A DNA stretch of 24,549 nt. Origin: Leyella stercorea (GTDB lineage Bacteria; Bacteroidota; Bacteroidia; Bacteroidales; Bacteroidaceae). The first letter of the stretch is position 1, and every line of letters starts with the position of its first letter. Shown piece by piece: positions 1 to 9,303 of the stretch. The DNA is taken from positions 1 through 24,549 of the forward strand of contig NZ_JAHQUY010000048.1 of the NCBI RefSeq assembly GCF_019052365.1, read 5' to 3'. The notes below the pieces were generated by a model, which ran no database searches, was not told the DNA's origin, and was given only the letters and a program-made list of their open reading frames with translations. A program made the translations under genes and the position numbers.

Positions 1-237
1 GGAAATTCTAAGATAATTATCTTTTGGCGGTAATACTCCCCAATATTTATAAGGTATTATATAGCATCCCTTATATGTTTTCCAAACAGTGAGCTCTACT
101 TCATTGATAATATAAAAAGTTCTATACCAAAATACCCTAAACAAAACAAATGCAAATATACAGAATCCGAGAAGGAAAGTTTTATGTACCTTTCCTCCTC
201 GAAAATATTTATGAGTATCTATTCGATGAAAAAACAT
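1..237 (-). CDS. Partial small membrane protein downstream of the RHS gene; candidate immunity protein (3' end outside window)
   Basis: An ATG at 235-237 opens a frame that stays open for 79 codons to the window edge, so the C-terminus is missing. An in-frame TAA lies three codons before the ATG, so this is the first available start. The product begins MFFHRIDTHKYF and has one likely membrane segment at residues 20-38 (FLLGFCIFAFVLFRVFWY), followed by a polar, aromatic-rich part (VWKTYKGCYIIPYKYWG). The start is 31 bases after the RHS stop codon, on the same strand and with the same AT-rich composition as the RHS tip. In polymorphic toxin loci the gene just after the toxin tip usually encodes the immunity protein; that role is inferred from position only. 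I do not recognise the family. A plus-strand ORF at 150-347 covers the same DNA but lacks support. Confidence 0.55.
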   Translation of the reverse strand, partial: MFFHRIDTHKYFRGGKVHKTFLLGFCIFAFVLFRVFWYRTFYIINEVELTVWKTYKGCYIIPYKYWGVLPPKDNYLRIS

Positions 238-268
238 GTCTTTTATTAAATAGGAATAAAGTTTATTA

Positions 269-3200
269 TTATCTTCCAAATAACGATTTAAACCAGCCTT
301 TTATCACATTCCAAGTATGGACTCGTCCTTCTTGTAACATTCTTTGAACTTCATACTGTTGTTGCCAGTATTTTTTGTGCCCTCTATCAAAGCCTGCTTT
401 CTCGGCGGCCTGAGAAACCATAGCCTCTGTAGAAAATCTGCCATTTTGTACAGATTCCAGTGCATCAAATGCCGCACGAGAAGCTTCCCAACCCTGTCCT
501 GAGATACCAGCCATATATCCAGCACTATAGTTACCGATGTCACGTGCCGATGCAATAAATTTATTACCATTTTCATCTGTGAATGGCATCCCTCGATATG
601 AATACTGTGTCCAGTTCAGATTTCCTCTGTTTTTAATGCCTATAGTCTTAAAGTCATATTTCTGTCCTCCTGTCGCATTGGCCATATAATAAATAACATC
701 TATTTTACTTTTAACGATGTCTTTATCAAAGAAAATTTGCCCACTTTTATCTGATATATCTATTTGGGCTCCAACAACGACCTTATTATCACTACCAAAG
801 AAAGAGTATTTTGTTAAAGACTTTCCAAGAATATTTCCAGTTCTCTTTCCATGTTCTATAATATAAATATTCTTATCATCATCTAGCGCACCTCCTGTAA
901 CAATATATTTATTTTCTTTATCTAATGTAACTTCAACGTGGTTGCCATCAGGATCTATCAACCTTAATGGATTATTTAAGACGTTGCTATAACTGCTAAC
1001 ATTAAGATATATTTCCTGCAAAGGGTCTGTAACCATCCACCTGCCCACGACCGGATCATACCATCTTGCTTCATGATCCTGCATGTTCCATCCGTACATA
1101 GTATCAAGTTCCTTGCCTGTGTACTTGTATTTGTTTCGGCTCACGCCACAGCGGTCGCCCATCAATGCGCCGAAGGGGTAATAATGGTTTACCTCCTCGA
1201 TGTTGCCGTTGCCATCCACCACCAGACGGTTGCTGCCAAGATGGTCCTTCACATAAAAATGCATTACTATCCCATTGTCGTCATCCACACTTGCGTAACC
1301 GCCGTCGAAGAGGATGGCGGAAATGTTGTCATTGTCGTAGACGAGATTTGAACAGTAAAAGTATTTGGTCTTAAGACGTTTGGCTATCGTCTTCGCCATA
1401 CCGACTGTACTAATATTTAAGGAAGTTGAAGAGTCATTGGGATTATACGGATATACACGAAACTCTGCCTTCTTGTATGTGGAGCGTAGTTTTGTTCCAT
1501 CTGCCGAATATGTATAGTATATGGTATCGTTGGAGTTTTCTTTAAATAAAGCCCTTGATTTTGTGCTTATACATTGTGGCAAATCCAACACATTGTAGTC
1601 AATGCTTGTGATTCCCTTATTGCTGTCCGTCAGCATATTGCCGTTAGCATCGTATGTATACTCCGTTTCTTCGTCGGCATAGTCGCGGAAATGCATAGCA
1701 CCTTTGTAGCTGGGGCTTTCTTCCGCAGCATCGTCTATCTTCACCACCTGATTGCCTTTATAGCTGTAGGTAAGATCGTCAATAGTTCCGTAGTTGCCAC
1801 TGTTGAGCAATCCTTCACGACGGAGCGAGAGGATGTTTCCCATAAGGTCATACTTATAGGAGGTGGAGAAATGGTCGTTGCGCTTGCCGTTTTCGAGATA
1901 ACCGGCAGCCGTCAGACGCGACATTCCGTCATAACTGAATGTATAGCCACGCTTGCCGTACGTGTCGCTCTCGTCGGCTACAGACCAGTCTATAGCTGAA
2001 ATGTTGCCGCCATATTGTGGCGTAGAGCCATTGTGCGACTGCTCATAGAACAGACTCTCTGTGTACAGAGGAGTGCTGATGCGTGTTGGCATACCGTGGA
2101 TATTGTAGCTGTATTCAGTGGCAAGTGACGCAGAGCCGTTACGACGGTCTGTCTGCAAGCGTCCGAGCTCGTCATACTGATTGTCTGCAAGCGTTACGCT
2201 GCAGCCGTTGTTTATGGAATAACGGGTCTGCAGGGGGCGGTCAAGGGCGTCGTAGGTATAGCTATAGCTCTCTTCTGTCGTCGACCTACCAGATGCTGTG
2301 TGCGTAATAGCCATAGACGACGGCTTACCAGAGAACGTATAGTCTGTGACGGTGCGGTCTTTTCCGCCTAAGATATTGGAAGTCTCTACACAGGCTATGC
2401 GGTCTTCACTATCGTAGGAAACGACAGAACATATCTCTGAAGGTGTGGTCTTGGTATTGTTTGCAGAATCACCTTGAGATGTAATCGGCTCAAGAACAGC
2501 TGTCATCGTACCTGTCTTCAGACCACGGGCGTTACGGCTGCCCATACGGTTTAAGCCTTTAAACTGCTGTAGAGCCAAGAACCGATAGTCGTCATAATAG
2601 ATAGCTGTCAATAAAGACGGGGTCTTAAGGGCTATGTTGGGGCAATATCCCGTGCCGCAGATTGAGGATGCGGTATTGGCGAAGTCTGTTTTGTACACAT
2701 GTACGAACATCTGCTTCACAGCTGCTGCATCGGGGGCATCACACAGACCTTCCAGAACGGGTCGTCCGAAACGGTCGGGGATGGAGTATTTCCATCTGTT
2801 TACATTGCGCAGATTGCCGTCCTGACTGAACACGGGGGTTCCCGTGACGTCATTGATGTAGTACACGGGGGCTGCACCTGGGAGTTTCTTTTCTACAAGA
2901 AGCATGCGTTTGTCGTAGCGGTAGAAATAGGCATACCGACGGAGAGCCACGCATGAGTGTATATTCCAAGTATTTCCCACGTTTCTCGTCATGCCGTTCA
3001 GGGCTGGTGGAAGCACAAAACGCAGTTTGCCCAAAGCGTCATAAACATAATAAGTGTCAGCCATAACGCCATTTTTTTCATCTATGATATGGCGTTCAAG
3101 CACTTTGTTGCCTTTCCAGTCCGTAAAGGTTAATACGGTACGGTTGTCTGCATCCACAGTCTTTACGACAGCCAGCTCACCGTCGGCATAATTGCCAAGG

Positions 3201-6200
3201 GCGCGGAATGTGTAGTCGTTTGACGGGACAAAGTGCTTACAACGATACATAGCACCCGAATGTCTATTTCCTAAGAATGATGTTGTGTACGGTCGCTTGA
3301 ACGCAACACCCGGCGGACAGACGCGTACAGCTTCGGCGGACGGTGAAAGTTCGTATTGTGACTCCTTGAACGCAAGACTGTCACCATACTCTGATACTGA
3401 CTTTCCGAGAAAGTCGCATTGGGATATGTGACCGTTCACCGCACTGTAAGGAACAGCCAGCCATTCCTTCACGGTACGGTCCAGCGCATCATATTCGGTC
3501 AGGGTTGCAAGATTGCGATTGTCCGTTGAAGCACCTTTGGCAACGACGTTTACCGGACATCCGAAAGAGTCGTAATATGTTGACGTGGTGACGGACGTAC
3601 CTTTTCCTGCTGACGTATAGGTATGCTCTGTCACCGAATTACAGCCTTCTTGTGGTTCTTCGGCATATATGGCGTAGTCGTATGATTTTACCAAATTGCC
3701 GTTTGTGTTTGATATCGTTGACAATCTGCCGCCGTCATAACCATAGCTGACGGTGCGCATATTGGGATAGGATATTGCGGTACAGCCCACAAGAGGTCTG
3801 TAGGCGTAACGAGTGACGAGGACAGAATCTGAAGACAGCGCAGACTCAGATGTTTTAGGTAGTGTAGTCACAATACCGCCTTTAATAGCTGCAACGGGCA
3901 ATGAGGCCTCTGTGTCCCAGACGTATGATGTAGGAACGCCGTTGTTTATGCGTGTGGCGAGAAGATTGCCGCGACGGTCATAGCCGAGAAAATTCTGCCG
4001 TGCCACTTCCGTTCCTTTGTGCATGATGCGGGCGAGAACAGGACATACGCCACCGTATGTTCCGAAATCGGCATAGTCGTTCCTTACAAGGATTGTGTCC
4101 TTATTATCAGAAATAAACTTTTCTAAAACCGGAAGCATCCGCATGCCCCTACTGCTCACTGCTTTGTAGAACTCTGTATTTATATTGGCAGAACGATACC
4201 AGTTTCGCTCCACCGACGAATTGCCGCAACTCAAGCGTACGGACTGCAGAACATACAAATCGGAAACCTTAAGGCTGTCAGTTAAGGAAGCACCATGAAG
4301 ACGATGTGTTTTATCGCGTCCGTCATACCGGTATGCTGCCGTTACGGTACGCGATGTTCCATCTTCGTTAAAAGTTGTAACTATGGTTGAATCCTTAAAC
4401 AACCTGCCACTGATGACAGAAACGGTGAAATAGTTGAAATCATCGTTGCTTTCATAAACCTCATGTAGAAAGTTTGCCTTCACATTGCGTGTGAGTCCCT
4501 CTACATACAGACCGGTATTTATTTGGGTGCCACCGTCTGTGCTGTAACGGTTCTCTATGCGTTCCATTGGCTCATAGCCTTTGTCCGTGTAGCGATAAGT
4601 CGTCTTGCTGACAAGTGGGGCCTTCTCCCAGAATGACTCCTGAACATATCCGTTAATGAGTTGAGGTCCGAAAACACGTTCCGCAGAGAGACGGGCATCG
4701 CTTCCCATACTGGAAGTATGGATGGGATAACCTAAATAACGTTCTGGTTTTGATGTAATGTCGTTGTTTCTATTGTTAGATTTGCCCTTGTAAGTGTTTT
4801 GTACATTGGATGTGTCAAACCTGTATTCTGTCAATACAGGCTTGTCCAATGATGTGCCGCTTGTCTTCTCTGTGACACAGCCATAGTATACGGTGGCGTT
4901 TTCAAGTTGAGCACCGGGGGTACGGCATGAAGTGACAAACGTAGCACCGGATGTGTAGCCGACTAACTTAAATTGGTCGTAAAGGATGGTGCCGCCAATG
5001 GAGATGAACGAAGAAGGTCCGAGTTTTTTCAACGGAACAGTGCATACTGGATCACTGTAGCTGAACTCACGTATACGTGTGCGATTTGTTATCGGGTCGG
5101 ATACGGTAACCGACTTTATACGGAGACCTATAGAGACATTATAGTATACCGAATCTTTAGTGAGCGGTATAAATTTAAAGCCTTCTGCAACAGGCTTTTC
5201 CGGAGCCGGACCGTCAATCCAGTCGGTTGTAAACGTTAAGTTGCCACCTGCCGTATTTCCGCCTGTATTGGAGTTGCTTCCGTTTCCGTTCTGATTATTG
5301 CCAGAGACATTCTTGTCGTTGGGAAGGAGAAGAGAATCACATACGCTTTGCTCATACTCGAACGTTGTCGTAGCTCCAAGGCCGTCTGTTATTTTTTCCA
5401 GAGTGTAGCCTTTAGCAGATTCAAAATACGGAATACGTAGCATACTGATTTTGCCGTCCGTATCAAGAACGCTGAAACTTGTCCTTTCAGGATGTGAGGG
5501 CTTGTAGTTTTTGTAACCGAAAAGGTCTGTATGATTTGAGTCCTGTCCACTGAAATAAGAGAACTCCTGTTTGTCTACAAGTCGGTCTCCATCCTTTACG
5601 GTTATATCGCTGAGCAATACACGCCCGTCAATGGTAGACGTGTAATTGAACGAAACATTTCTTACTTCTTCACCGTTAGGAGAGATTACATGCATGCCAT
5701 TGATAGTGTGATAACTTGTGTTGGAAAACTTGGCATGAGTGAACTTTATGCGGCAAGTACGCGAAGAGATGGCTGAAATGATACGTTTATCAGGATACTC
5801 GCTATGAACGGACGGCGACATACAATAACTGCCGTTGCCTCCTCCACTCTCCGTGGCAATTCCAACGGAGGGTTTGAAAAAGCTACGGTAGTCTGCCGGT
5901 TTCTGAAAATCGCAACGTGAGAACGGTTCTTTGGAATACTCATACCGGACAGTGTCTGTGTTATTGGCGGTTATCATATGGCTGAGGTGCCATGCCGTTA
6001 CCGCTTTATAAGAGGGATCCGTTTTCTCGGGTATCACGTAGACTTGCTTTATGTATCTGTAGTCCGTATGCTCACGTTCCGTGAAGTAATAGCGGTCACC
6101 GTCAGGCGTAGTAATACAAAAATCGTGTACACCTTCATCATTGCTGCCACAGAACGAGATGACAAGGTCGGTTTGAGGCAATTGTATTATACTTTTGTTT

Positions 6201-6742
6201 TTTATGATAAAACTGCCAGAATAACCGGCAAAGCTATAGCTGTATCGGTCATACCACGCATCCTTTTTGTTGTGTAGAATATCGGTAAGGAAAGAGGGAT
6301 CTGTTTCATTTAGAGATATATAAGATTTGGCTTGCTCATCAGGAATGCCAAGCACAGAGCGAGATACGCATCCTCCTCCAAGCAGCGACCATCCGAGACC
6401 GGTCTCGCAATGTTCGTCGTCAGCCTTGATTCCTGCTGCATGGTATGAAAGAGCTACAGGCAGACTGTAGCTGCCGACAGACATGGTGTAAAGAGGTATG
6501 TTTACTGAGAGCACACCTGTGTTGAGGGCTACGGGGTGGTCTACATAACGGCGCATCTTAGCAGCTTCAGGCGAAGGCAGCACTGTGCCGTCCGAAAGCG
6601 TATAAGGCACTTTCAGAGTGCCCTCATTGATAAGGTCGGTGGCAGAGTTCTGCGCATACGCAGCCGCAGACACAAATATAACAGACAATACTGCGAGTAT
6701 TATATGTTTGACAGACCAAATATAACGCAAAACCTTTTTCAT
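269..6742 (-). CDS. RHS/YD-repeat protein with variable C-terminal toxin-like tip
   Basis: This 2157-residue exported protein starts with a signal peptide (residues 1-30, ending SAAAYA-QN). Residues about 40-115 match the N-terminal module of Bacteroidetes RHS proteins (NTGVLSVNIPLYTM, LPVALSYHAAGIKADDE, GLGWSLLGGG). A Gly/Asn/Ser-rich linker lies near 474-503. Many YD-type repeats follow (GYDRRGNLLATRINNG, TYDANGNMLTDSNKG). The RHS core begins near D1833 (DHLGSNRLVVDGNG), continues through YPFGALMGD, KYKYTGKELD, RWYDPVVGRW and NVLNNPLRLIDPDGN, and ends near residue 1934. RHS cores form a shell around the C-terminal cargo. The last 220 residues are the variable tip, with ARDIGNYSAGYMAG at 2066-2079 and FDRGHKKYW near 2119. 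This resembles polymorphic-toxin tips, perhaps the toxin-44 group, but that assignment is weak and the activity is unknown. The gene lies 35 bases after a T9SS-type gene and before a possible immunity gene. Confidence 0.9.
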   Translation of the reverse strand: MKKVLRYIWSVKHIILAVLSVIFVSAAAYAQNSATDLINEGTLKVPYTLSDGTVLPSPEAAKMRRYVDHPVALNTGVLSVNIPLYTMSVGSYSLPVALSYHAAGIKADDEHCETGLGWSLLGGGCVSRSVLGIPDEQAKSYISLNETDPSFLTDILHNKKDAWYDRYSYSFAGYSGSFIIKNKSIIQLPQTDLVISFCGSNDEGVHDFCITTPDGDRYYFTEREHTDYRYIKQVYVIPEKTDPSYKAVTAWHLSHMITANNTDTVRYEYSKEPFSRCDFQKPADYRSFFKPSVGIATESGGGNGSYCMSPSVHSEYPDKRIISAISSRTCRIKFTHAKFSNTSYHTINGMHVISPNGEEVRNVSFNYTSTIDGRVLLSDITVKDGDRLVDKQEFSYFSGQDSNHTDLFGYKNYKPSHPERTSFSVLDTDGKISMLRIPYFESAKGYTLEKITDGLGATTTFEYEQSVCDSLLLPNDKNVSGNNQNGNGSNSNTGGNTAGGNLTFTTDWIDGPAPEKPVAEGFKFIPLTKDSVYYNVSIGLRIKSVTVSDPITNRTRIREFSYSDPVCTVPLKKLGPSSFISIGGTILYDQFKLVGYTSGATFVTSCRTPGAQLENATVYYGCVTEKTSGTSLDKPVLTEYRFDTSNVQNTYKGKSNNRNNDITSKPERYLGYPIHTSSMGSDARLSAERVFGPQLINGYVQESFWEKAPLVSKTTYRYTDKGYEPMERIENRYSTDGGTQINTGLYVEGLTRNVKANFLHEVYESNDDFNYFTVSVISGRLFKDSTIVTTFNEDGTSRTVTAAYRYDGRDKTHRLHGASLTDSLKVSDLYVLQSVRLSCGNSSVERNWYRSANINTEFYKAVSSRGMRMLPVLEKFISDNKDTILVRNDYADFGTYGGVCPVLARIMHKGTEVARQNFLGYDRRGNLLATRINNGVPTSYVWDTEASLPVAAIKGGIVTTLPKTSESALSSDSVLVTRYAYRPLVGCTAISYPNMRTVSYGYDGGRLSTISNTNGNLVKSYDYAIYAEEPQEGCNSVTEHTYTSAGKGTSVTTSTYYDSFGCPVNVVAKGASTDNRNLATLTEYDALDRTVKEWLAVPYSAVNGHISQCDFLGKSVSEYGDSLAFKESQYELSPSAEAVRVCPPGVAFKRPYTTSFLGNRHSGAMYRCKHFVPSNDYTFRALGNYADGELAVVKTVDADNRTVLTFTDWKGNKVLERHIIDEKNGVMADTYYVYDALGKLRFVLPPALNGMTRNVGNTWNIHSCVALRRYAYFYRYDKRMLLVEKKLPGAAPVYYINDVTGTPVFSQDGNLRNVNRWKYSIPDRFGRPVLEGLCDAPDAAAVKQMFVHVYKTDFANTASSICGTGYCPNIALKTPSLLTAIYYDDYRFLALQQFKGLNRMGSRNARGLKTGTMTAVLEPITSQGDSANNTKTTPSEICSVVSYDSEDRIACVETSNILGGKDRTVTDYTFSGKPSSMAITHTASGRSTTEESYSYTYDALDRPLQTRYSINNGCSVTLADNQYDELGRLQTDRRNGSASLATEYSYNIHGMPTRISTPLYTESLFYEQSHNGSTPQYGGNISAIDWSVADESDTYGKRGYTFSYDGMSRLTAAGYLENGKRNDHFSTSYKYDLMGNILSLRREGLLNSGNYGTIDDLTYSYKGNQVVKIDDAAEESPSYKGAMHFRDYADEETEYTYDANGNMLTDSNKGITSIDYNVLDLPQCISTKSRALFKENSNDTIYYTYSADGTKLRSTYKKAEFRVYPYNPNDSSTSLNISTVGMAKTIAKRLKTKYFYCSNLVYDNDNISAILFDGGYASVDDDNGIVMHFYVKDHLGSNRLVVDGNGNIEEVNHYYPFGALMGDRCGVSRNKYKYTGKELDTMYGWNMQDHEARWYDPVVGRWMVTDPLQEIYLNVSSYSNVLNNPLRLIDPDGNHVEVTLDKENKYIVTGGALDDDKNIYIIEHGKRTGNILGKSLTKYSFFGSDNKVVVGAQIDISDKSGQIFFDKDIVKSKIDVIYYMANATGGQKYDFKTIGIKNRGNLNWTQYSYRGMPFTDENGNKFIASARDIGNYSAGYMAGISGQGWEASRAAFDALESVQNGRFSTEAMVSQAAEKAGFDRGHKKYWQQQYEVQRMLQEGRVHTWNVIKGWFKSLFGR
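272..937 (-). other. Variable toxin-like tip region of the RHS protein
   Basis: This stretch encodes residues 1936-2157, immediately after the core-ending IDPDGN motif. The DNA is visibly richer in A and T than the upstream core. The encoded region has a beta-rich first half (KYIVTGGALDDDKNIYIIEHG, VVVGAQIDISDKSGQIFF) and a helical second half containing the RDIGNYSAGYMAG and WEASRAAFDALESVQNGR segments. Possible catalytic residues are D2068 and H2122, named only because they sit in conserved-looking segments. A nuclease-type toxin is plausible by analogy with other RHS tips but not shown. Confidence 0.5.
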
Positions 6743-6777
6743 ACCTTATATTCTTATTACGTGTTGAACATCAAGGG

Positions 6778-7905
6778 CTACTGTATGTTGAATTTCTCGG
6801 ACGACACGCTACCGTTAGCGTTAAGATAAAGGACGTACTGACCTCTTGGCAAACCGGCGCAACTGATGTCAACGGAGTGATTCTCTCCAGGTTGGTAGTT
6901 GCCGGAGAAGGTTCTGAATGCCATGCCCTCAGAATTGGAAAGGACAAACGACACCGACGCAGGGCTGTTGACGGTGAACTCCACATGTATGTTTCTGCCG
7001 CTGTCATCCATGCTGCAATGATAGTCCATAATATTGTCGCTGTTCACATTTGACGGGTTTCTGTAAGGCACATACGTCCCGTCCTTTACCTTTTGGCGAA
7101 TCTCAATGTTTGCCTCGTCAAGGTCAAGGTTCTCCTGTTCTTCGAGAGGACAGAACAACGAATATTCTGCTATGACTTGTCCGCTATATGAATACCGGCA
7201 ACGCTCAGCTACGGGGTAGCGATAGCCCGGTGCGTACCATCTGCAAAAGTCTTCCTGCAATACAAGTGTGTCACTACTTATGCATGCCCGTATGCTGTCA
7301 TCAGTAAAAACGCCGTAGTCGGACGGCACTTGCTCACGTGGAAAATAACTCACGTTCTCATAGCGGAGTGCATGCAGGCATATCACGTTATGCAGCGTGT
7401 CACCATCAATCGTAACAAGAGATCCCAGTTCGTCTGCGCAAAGCGAATAGCTGCCACATGAGCGCACACGTAGCTTGTCGCAGAAAGTGCCAGTGCCGTG
7501 GAACATTCCACTGATACGGTCGCCATAAGAAAAAGGAAACATGAGAATTGGCTCCTGCAGGTCATAACGTATGTATGTTTGATTGTCCTCCTTTACTGAC
7601 AGTTTCAAGACATTATTCTCAAGAGAGAAATGGTTTAAGGCATTCCGTTCAGAGAAGTATATATTGCGAAGAGAATCATTCGATTGGTAGAATTTCTGTA
7701 AAACCGACATATCGTCATCCTTCCCATGAATTGTCCATAGCTTTGTTTCCTTACAGTCCGTACTCTCTTCCGTCAACGTACACAGCACCTTCTTTATGAC
7801 ATCACCGCTACGGAACATGTTATGCTGCATGTCCAATTGTTGTGCAGTACAGAAAATGAATGAGCTGCACAGCATACACAAGAATATGAAAACAGACTTT
7901 TTCAT
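6778..7905 (-). CDS. Secreted protein with T9SS type A-like C-terminal sorting domain
   Basis: The 375-residue product starts at the ATG at 7903-7905 (MKKSVFIFLCMLCSSFIF), giving a clear signal peptide ending near CTA-QQ. A Met ten codons upstream is less likely because a -7 promoter box overlaps it. The last ~65 residues have the layout of type IX secretion type A sorting domains: a FTVNSPASVSFVLSNSEG strand pair, a YQPGENHSVDI strand, LPRGQYVLYLNANG and a final short strand KFNIQ. T9SS moves such proteins across the outer membrane and removes or attaches at this domain. The central region (residues 30-300) is not a family I recognise; it has several Cys and many aromatic residues, as expected for an exported beta-rich protein. 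The RHS gene begins 35 bases downstream, so the two are probably cotranscribed and may act together. Confidence 0.8.
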   Translation of the reverse strand: MKKSVFIFLCMLCSSFIFCTAQQLDMQHNMFRSGDVIKKVLCTLTEESTDCKETKLWTIHGKDDDMSVLQKFYQSNDSLRNIYFSERNALNHFSLENNVLKLSVKEDNQTYIRYDLQEPILMFPFSYGDRISGMFHGTGTFCDKLRVRSCGSYSLCADELGSLVTIDGDTLHNVICLHALRYENVSYFPREQVPSDYGVFTDDSIRACISSDTLVLQEDFCRWYAPGYRYPVAERCRYSYSGQVIAEYSLFCPLEEQENLDLDEANIEIRQKVKDGTYVPYRNPSNVNSDNIMDYHCSMDDSGRNIHVEFTVNSPASVSFVLSNSEGMAFRTFSGNYQPGENHSVDISCAGLPRGQYVLYLNANGSVSSEKFNIQ

Positions 7906-7932
7906 AAGGTGTAGATTAGGTTTTACATGTTG

Positions 7933-7940
7933 CAAATATA
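7933..7940 (-). promoter_or_regulatory. Candidate -7 box for the T9SS-protein/RHS operon
   Basis: On the minus strand this reads TATATTTG, matching the Bacteroidetes -7 consensus TAnnTTTG. Transcription would start near 7926, about 20 bases before the ATG at 7905. No good TTG lies 20 bases upstream, so this is weaker than the other promoters in the window. Confidence 0.4.
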
Positions 7941-8020
7941 GCGAAATAATGTATAGCGTGTATGCGGAATAGTCGTTTTTAACATTGGTTAAGGAAGCCG
8001 TCTAACGGGGCATAAACGCA

Positions 8021-8068
8021 AAAAGAGCATATATGGCTTGAAGAATCGCAAGCCGTATATGCTCTTTT
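8021..8068 (-). terminator. Strong intrinsic terminator after fabH
   Basis: The 20-base arms at 8021-8040 and 8049-8068 pair with a single G-U type mismatch around an 8-base loop. On the minus strand the stem begins 20 bases after the fabH stop codon and ends in CTCTTTTTGCG. The arms also end in A and T runs on the plus strand, so it could work in both directions, but no plus-strand gene is present. Confidence 0.85.
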
Positions 8069-8087
8069 GTATAAATGAAACGTGTGC

Positions 8088-9107
8088 TTACTGTGCACCG
8101 GCAACTGTAGCGCCGTCGTAACCCCACTTGTAGTAAGAAGCGCCGTGAACGAAACCTGCACCGAAAGCGGTGAAGATGATGTTGTCGCCCTTCTTCAAGT
8201 GACGCTCGTGATCCCACAAAGCCAAAGGAATTGTGGCAGCACTTGTATTGCCATAACGCTGTATGTTCACAACTACCTTCTCGAGCGGAAGATTGATGCG
8301 CTTAGCAACAGCCTCGATGATGCGGAGGTTAGCCTCGTGAGGGATAACCCAGTTGACATCTTCTGTAGTCATCTCGTTGCGCTTGAGCACTTCCTCGACG
8401 TCGTTGCCCATGTCGGTAACGGCGTAGCGGAACACGGTGCGTCCCTCCTGATAGAGGTAGTGCAGACGGTGGTCCACTGTGAAGTGTGACGGCGGACATA
8501 CCGAACCGCCCGCCTTCATGTGAAGGAACGGAAGGCCGATGCCGTCGGTGCGCAGGAATGAGTTCTGCACGCCTACGTTCTCCTCCTCGGTAGCCTCAAC
8601 AAGCACTGCGCCCGCTCCGTCGCCGAACAGCACGCATGTAGCGCGGTCGGTATAGTCGACGAGCGACGACATCTTGTCGGCTCCGATAACGATGATCTTC
8701 TTGTAGCGTCCGCTCTCGATCATGGTAGCGGCAACGTCGAGCGAATAAAGGAATCCGCAGCATGCTGCCTCAAGGTCGAAGGCGAAAGCGTTCTTCAGTC
8801 CGAGTTTGCCAAGGACGATAGAAGCTGTTGAAGGGAACTTGTAGTCGGGGGTTGTTGTTGTGACAATGAGCGCATCGATTGTGTCAGGATCTACGCCAGT
8901 CTTCTTCAGAAGCTGCTTGGCTGCCTTGCGCGCCATGTAGCTTGTGCCGAGGCCTTCCTCTGTGAGGATGTGGCGTTCCTTGATACCGACACGGGTCATA
9001 ATCCACTCGTCGCTGGTGTCTACCATGCGCGACAGCTCCTCGTTGTTGAGGACATAGTCGGGCACATAGCCGCCAACGCCTGTGATTACTGCGTGTATCT
9101 TACCCAT
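8088..9107 (-). CDS. fabH: Beta-ketoacyl-ACP synthase III (FabH)
   Basis: FabH condenses acetyl-CoA (or another short acyl-CoA) with malonyl-ACP in the cytoplasm, the first elongation step of type II fatty acid synthesis. The 339-residue length fits the family. The catalytic triad is visible: Cys116 in DLEAACCGF, His257 in WVIPHEAN and Asn287 in QRYGNTSAA. The N-terminal TSDEWIMTRVGIKERH segment and FGDGAGAVLVE are typical thiolase-fold FabH motifs. The start follows the rpmF stop by 5 bases. The order yceD-rpmF-fabH is conserved across many bacteria and ties ribosome-protein and membrane-lipid synthesis into one transcript; plsX, which sits between rpmF and fabH in Proteobacteria, is absent here, as is usual in Bacteroidetes. 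A strong terminator follows the gene. Confidence 0.97.
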   Translation of the reverse strand: MGKIHAVITGVGGYVPDYVLNNEELSRMVDTSDEWIMTRVGIKERHILTEEGLGTSYMARKAAKQLLKKTGVDPDTIDALIVTTTTPDYKFPSTASIVLGKLGLKNAFAFDLEAACCGFLYSLDVAATMIESGRYKKIIVIGADKMSSLVDYTDRATCVLFGDGAGAVLVEATEEENVGVQNSFLRTDGIGLPFLHMKAGGSVCPPSHFTVDHRLHYLYQEGRTVFRYAVTDMGNDVEEVLKRNEMTTEDVNWVIPHEANLRIIEAVAKRINLPLEKVVVNIQRYGNTSAATIPLALWDHERHLKKGDNIIFTAFGAGFVHGASYYKWGYDGATVAGAQ

Positions 9108-9112
9108 TGTAA

Positions 9113-9298
9113 TTATTCAGCAACTTCCTTAACGATAGCCACCTTACCACGATAGTAACCGCAAGTAGGGCAAACTGTGTGGTATACATAGTAAGCGCCA
9201 CAGTTCGGGCATACTGCCAATGTAGGAGCTACTGCCTTATCATGAGTTCTTCTCTTAAGTGTACGTGTCTTTGACTGTCTTCTTTTAGGATGTGCCAT
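9113..9298 (-). CDS. rpmF: 50S ribosomal protein L32
   Basis: This 61-residue protein begins MAHPKRRQSKTRTLKRRTHD, the standard basic L32 N-terminus. It carries two zinc-binding pairs, CPNCG and CPTCG (about residues 30-33 and 44-47), so it is the Zn-containing (C+) form. L32 is a late-assembling protein of the large ribosomal subunit. It sits 5 bases after yceD and 5 bases before fabH, which indicates one operon and probably coupled translation. Confidence 0.97.
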   Translation of the reverse strand: MAHPKRRQSKTRTLKRRTHDKAVAPTLAVCPNCGAYYVYHTVCPTCGYYRGKVAIVKEVAE

Positions 9299-9303
9299 TT
9301 TCT

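Noticed and set aside
150..347. Plus-strand ORF of 65 codons near the left edge
   Set aside because: It is antisense to both the RHS 3' end and the downstream minus-strand frame, has no promoter and no recognisable domain. The minus-strand reading continues an operon and has a clear TM segment.
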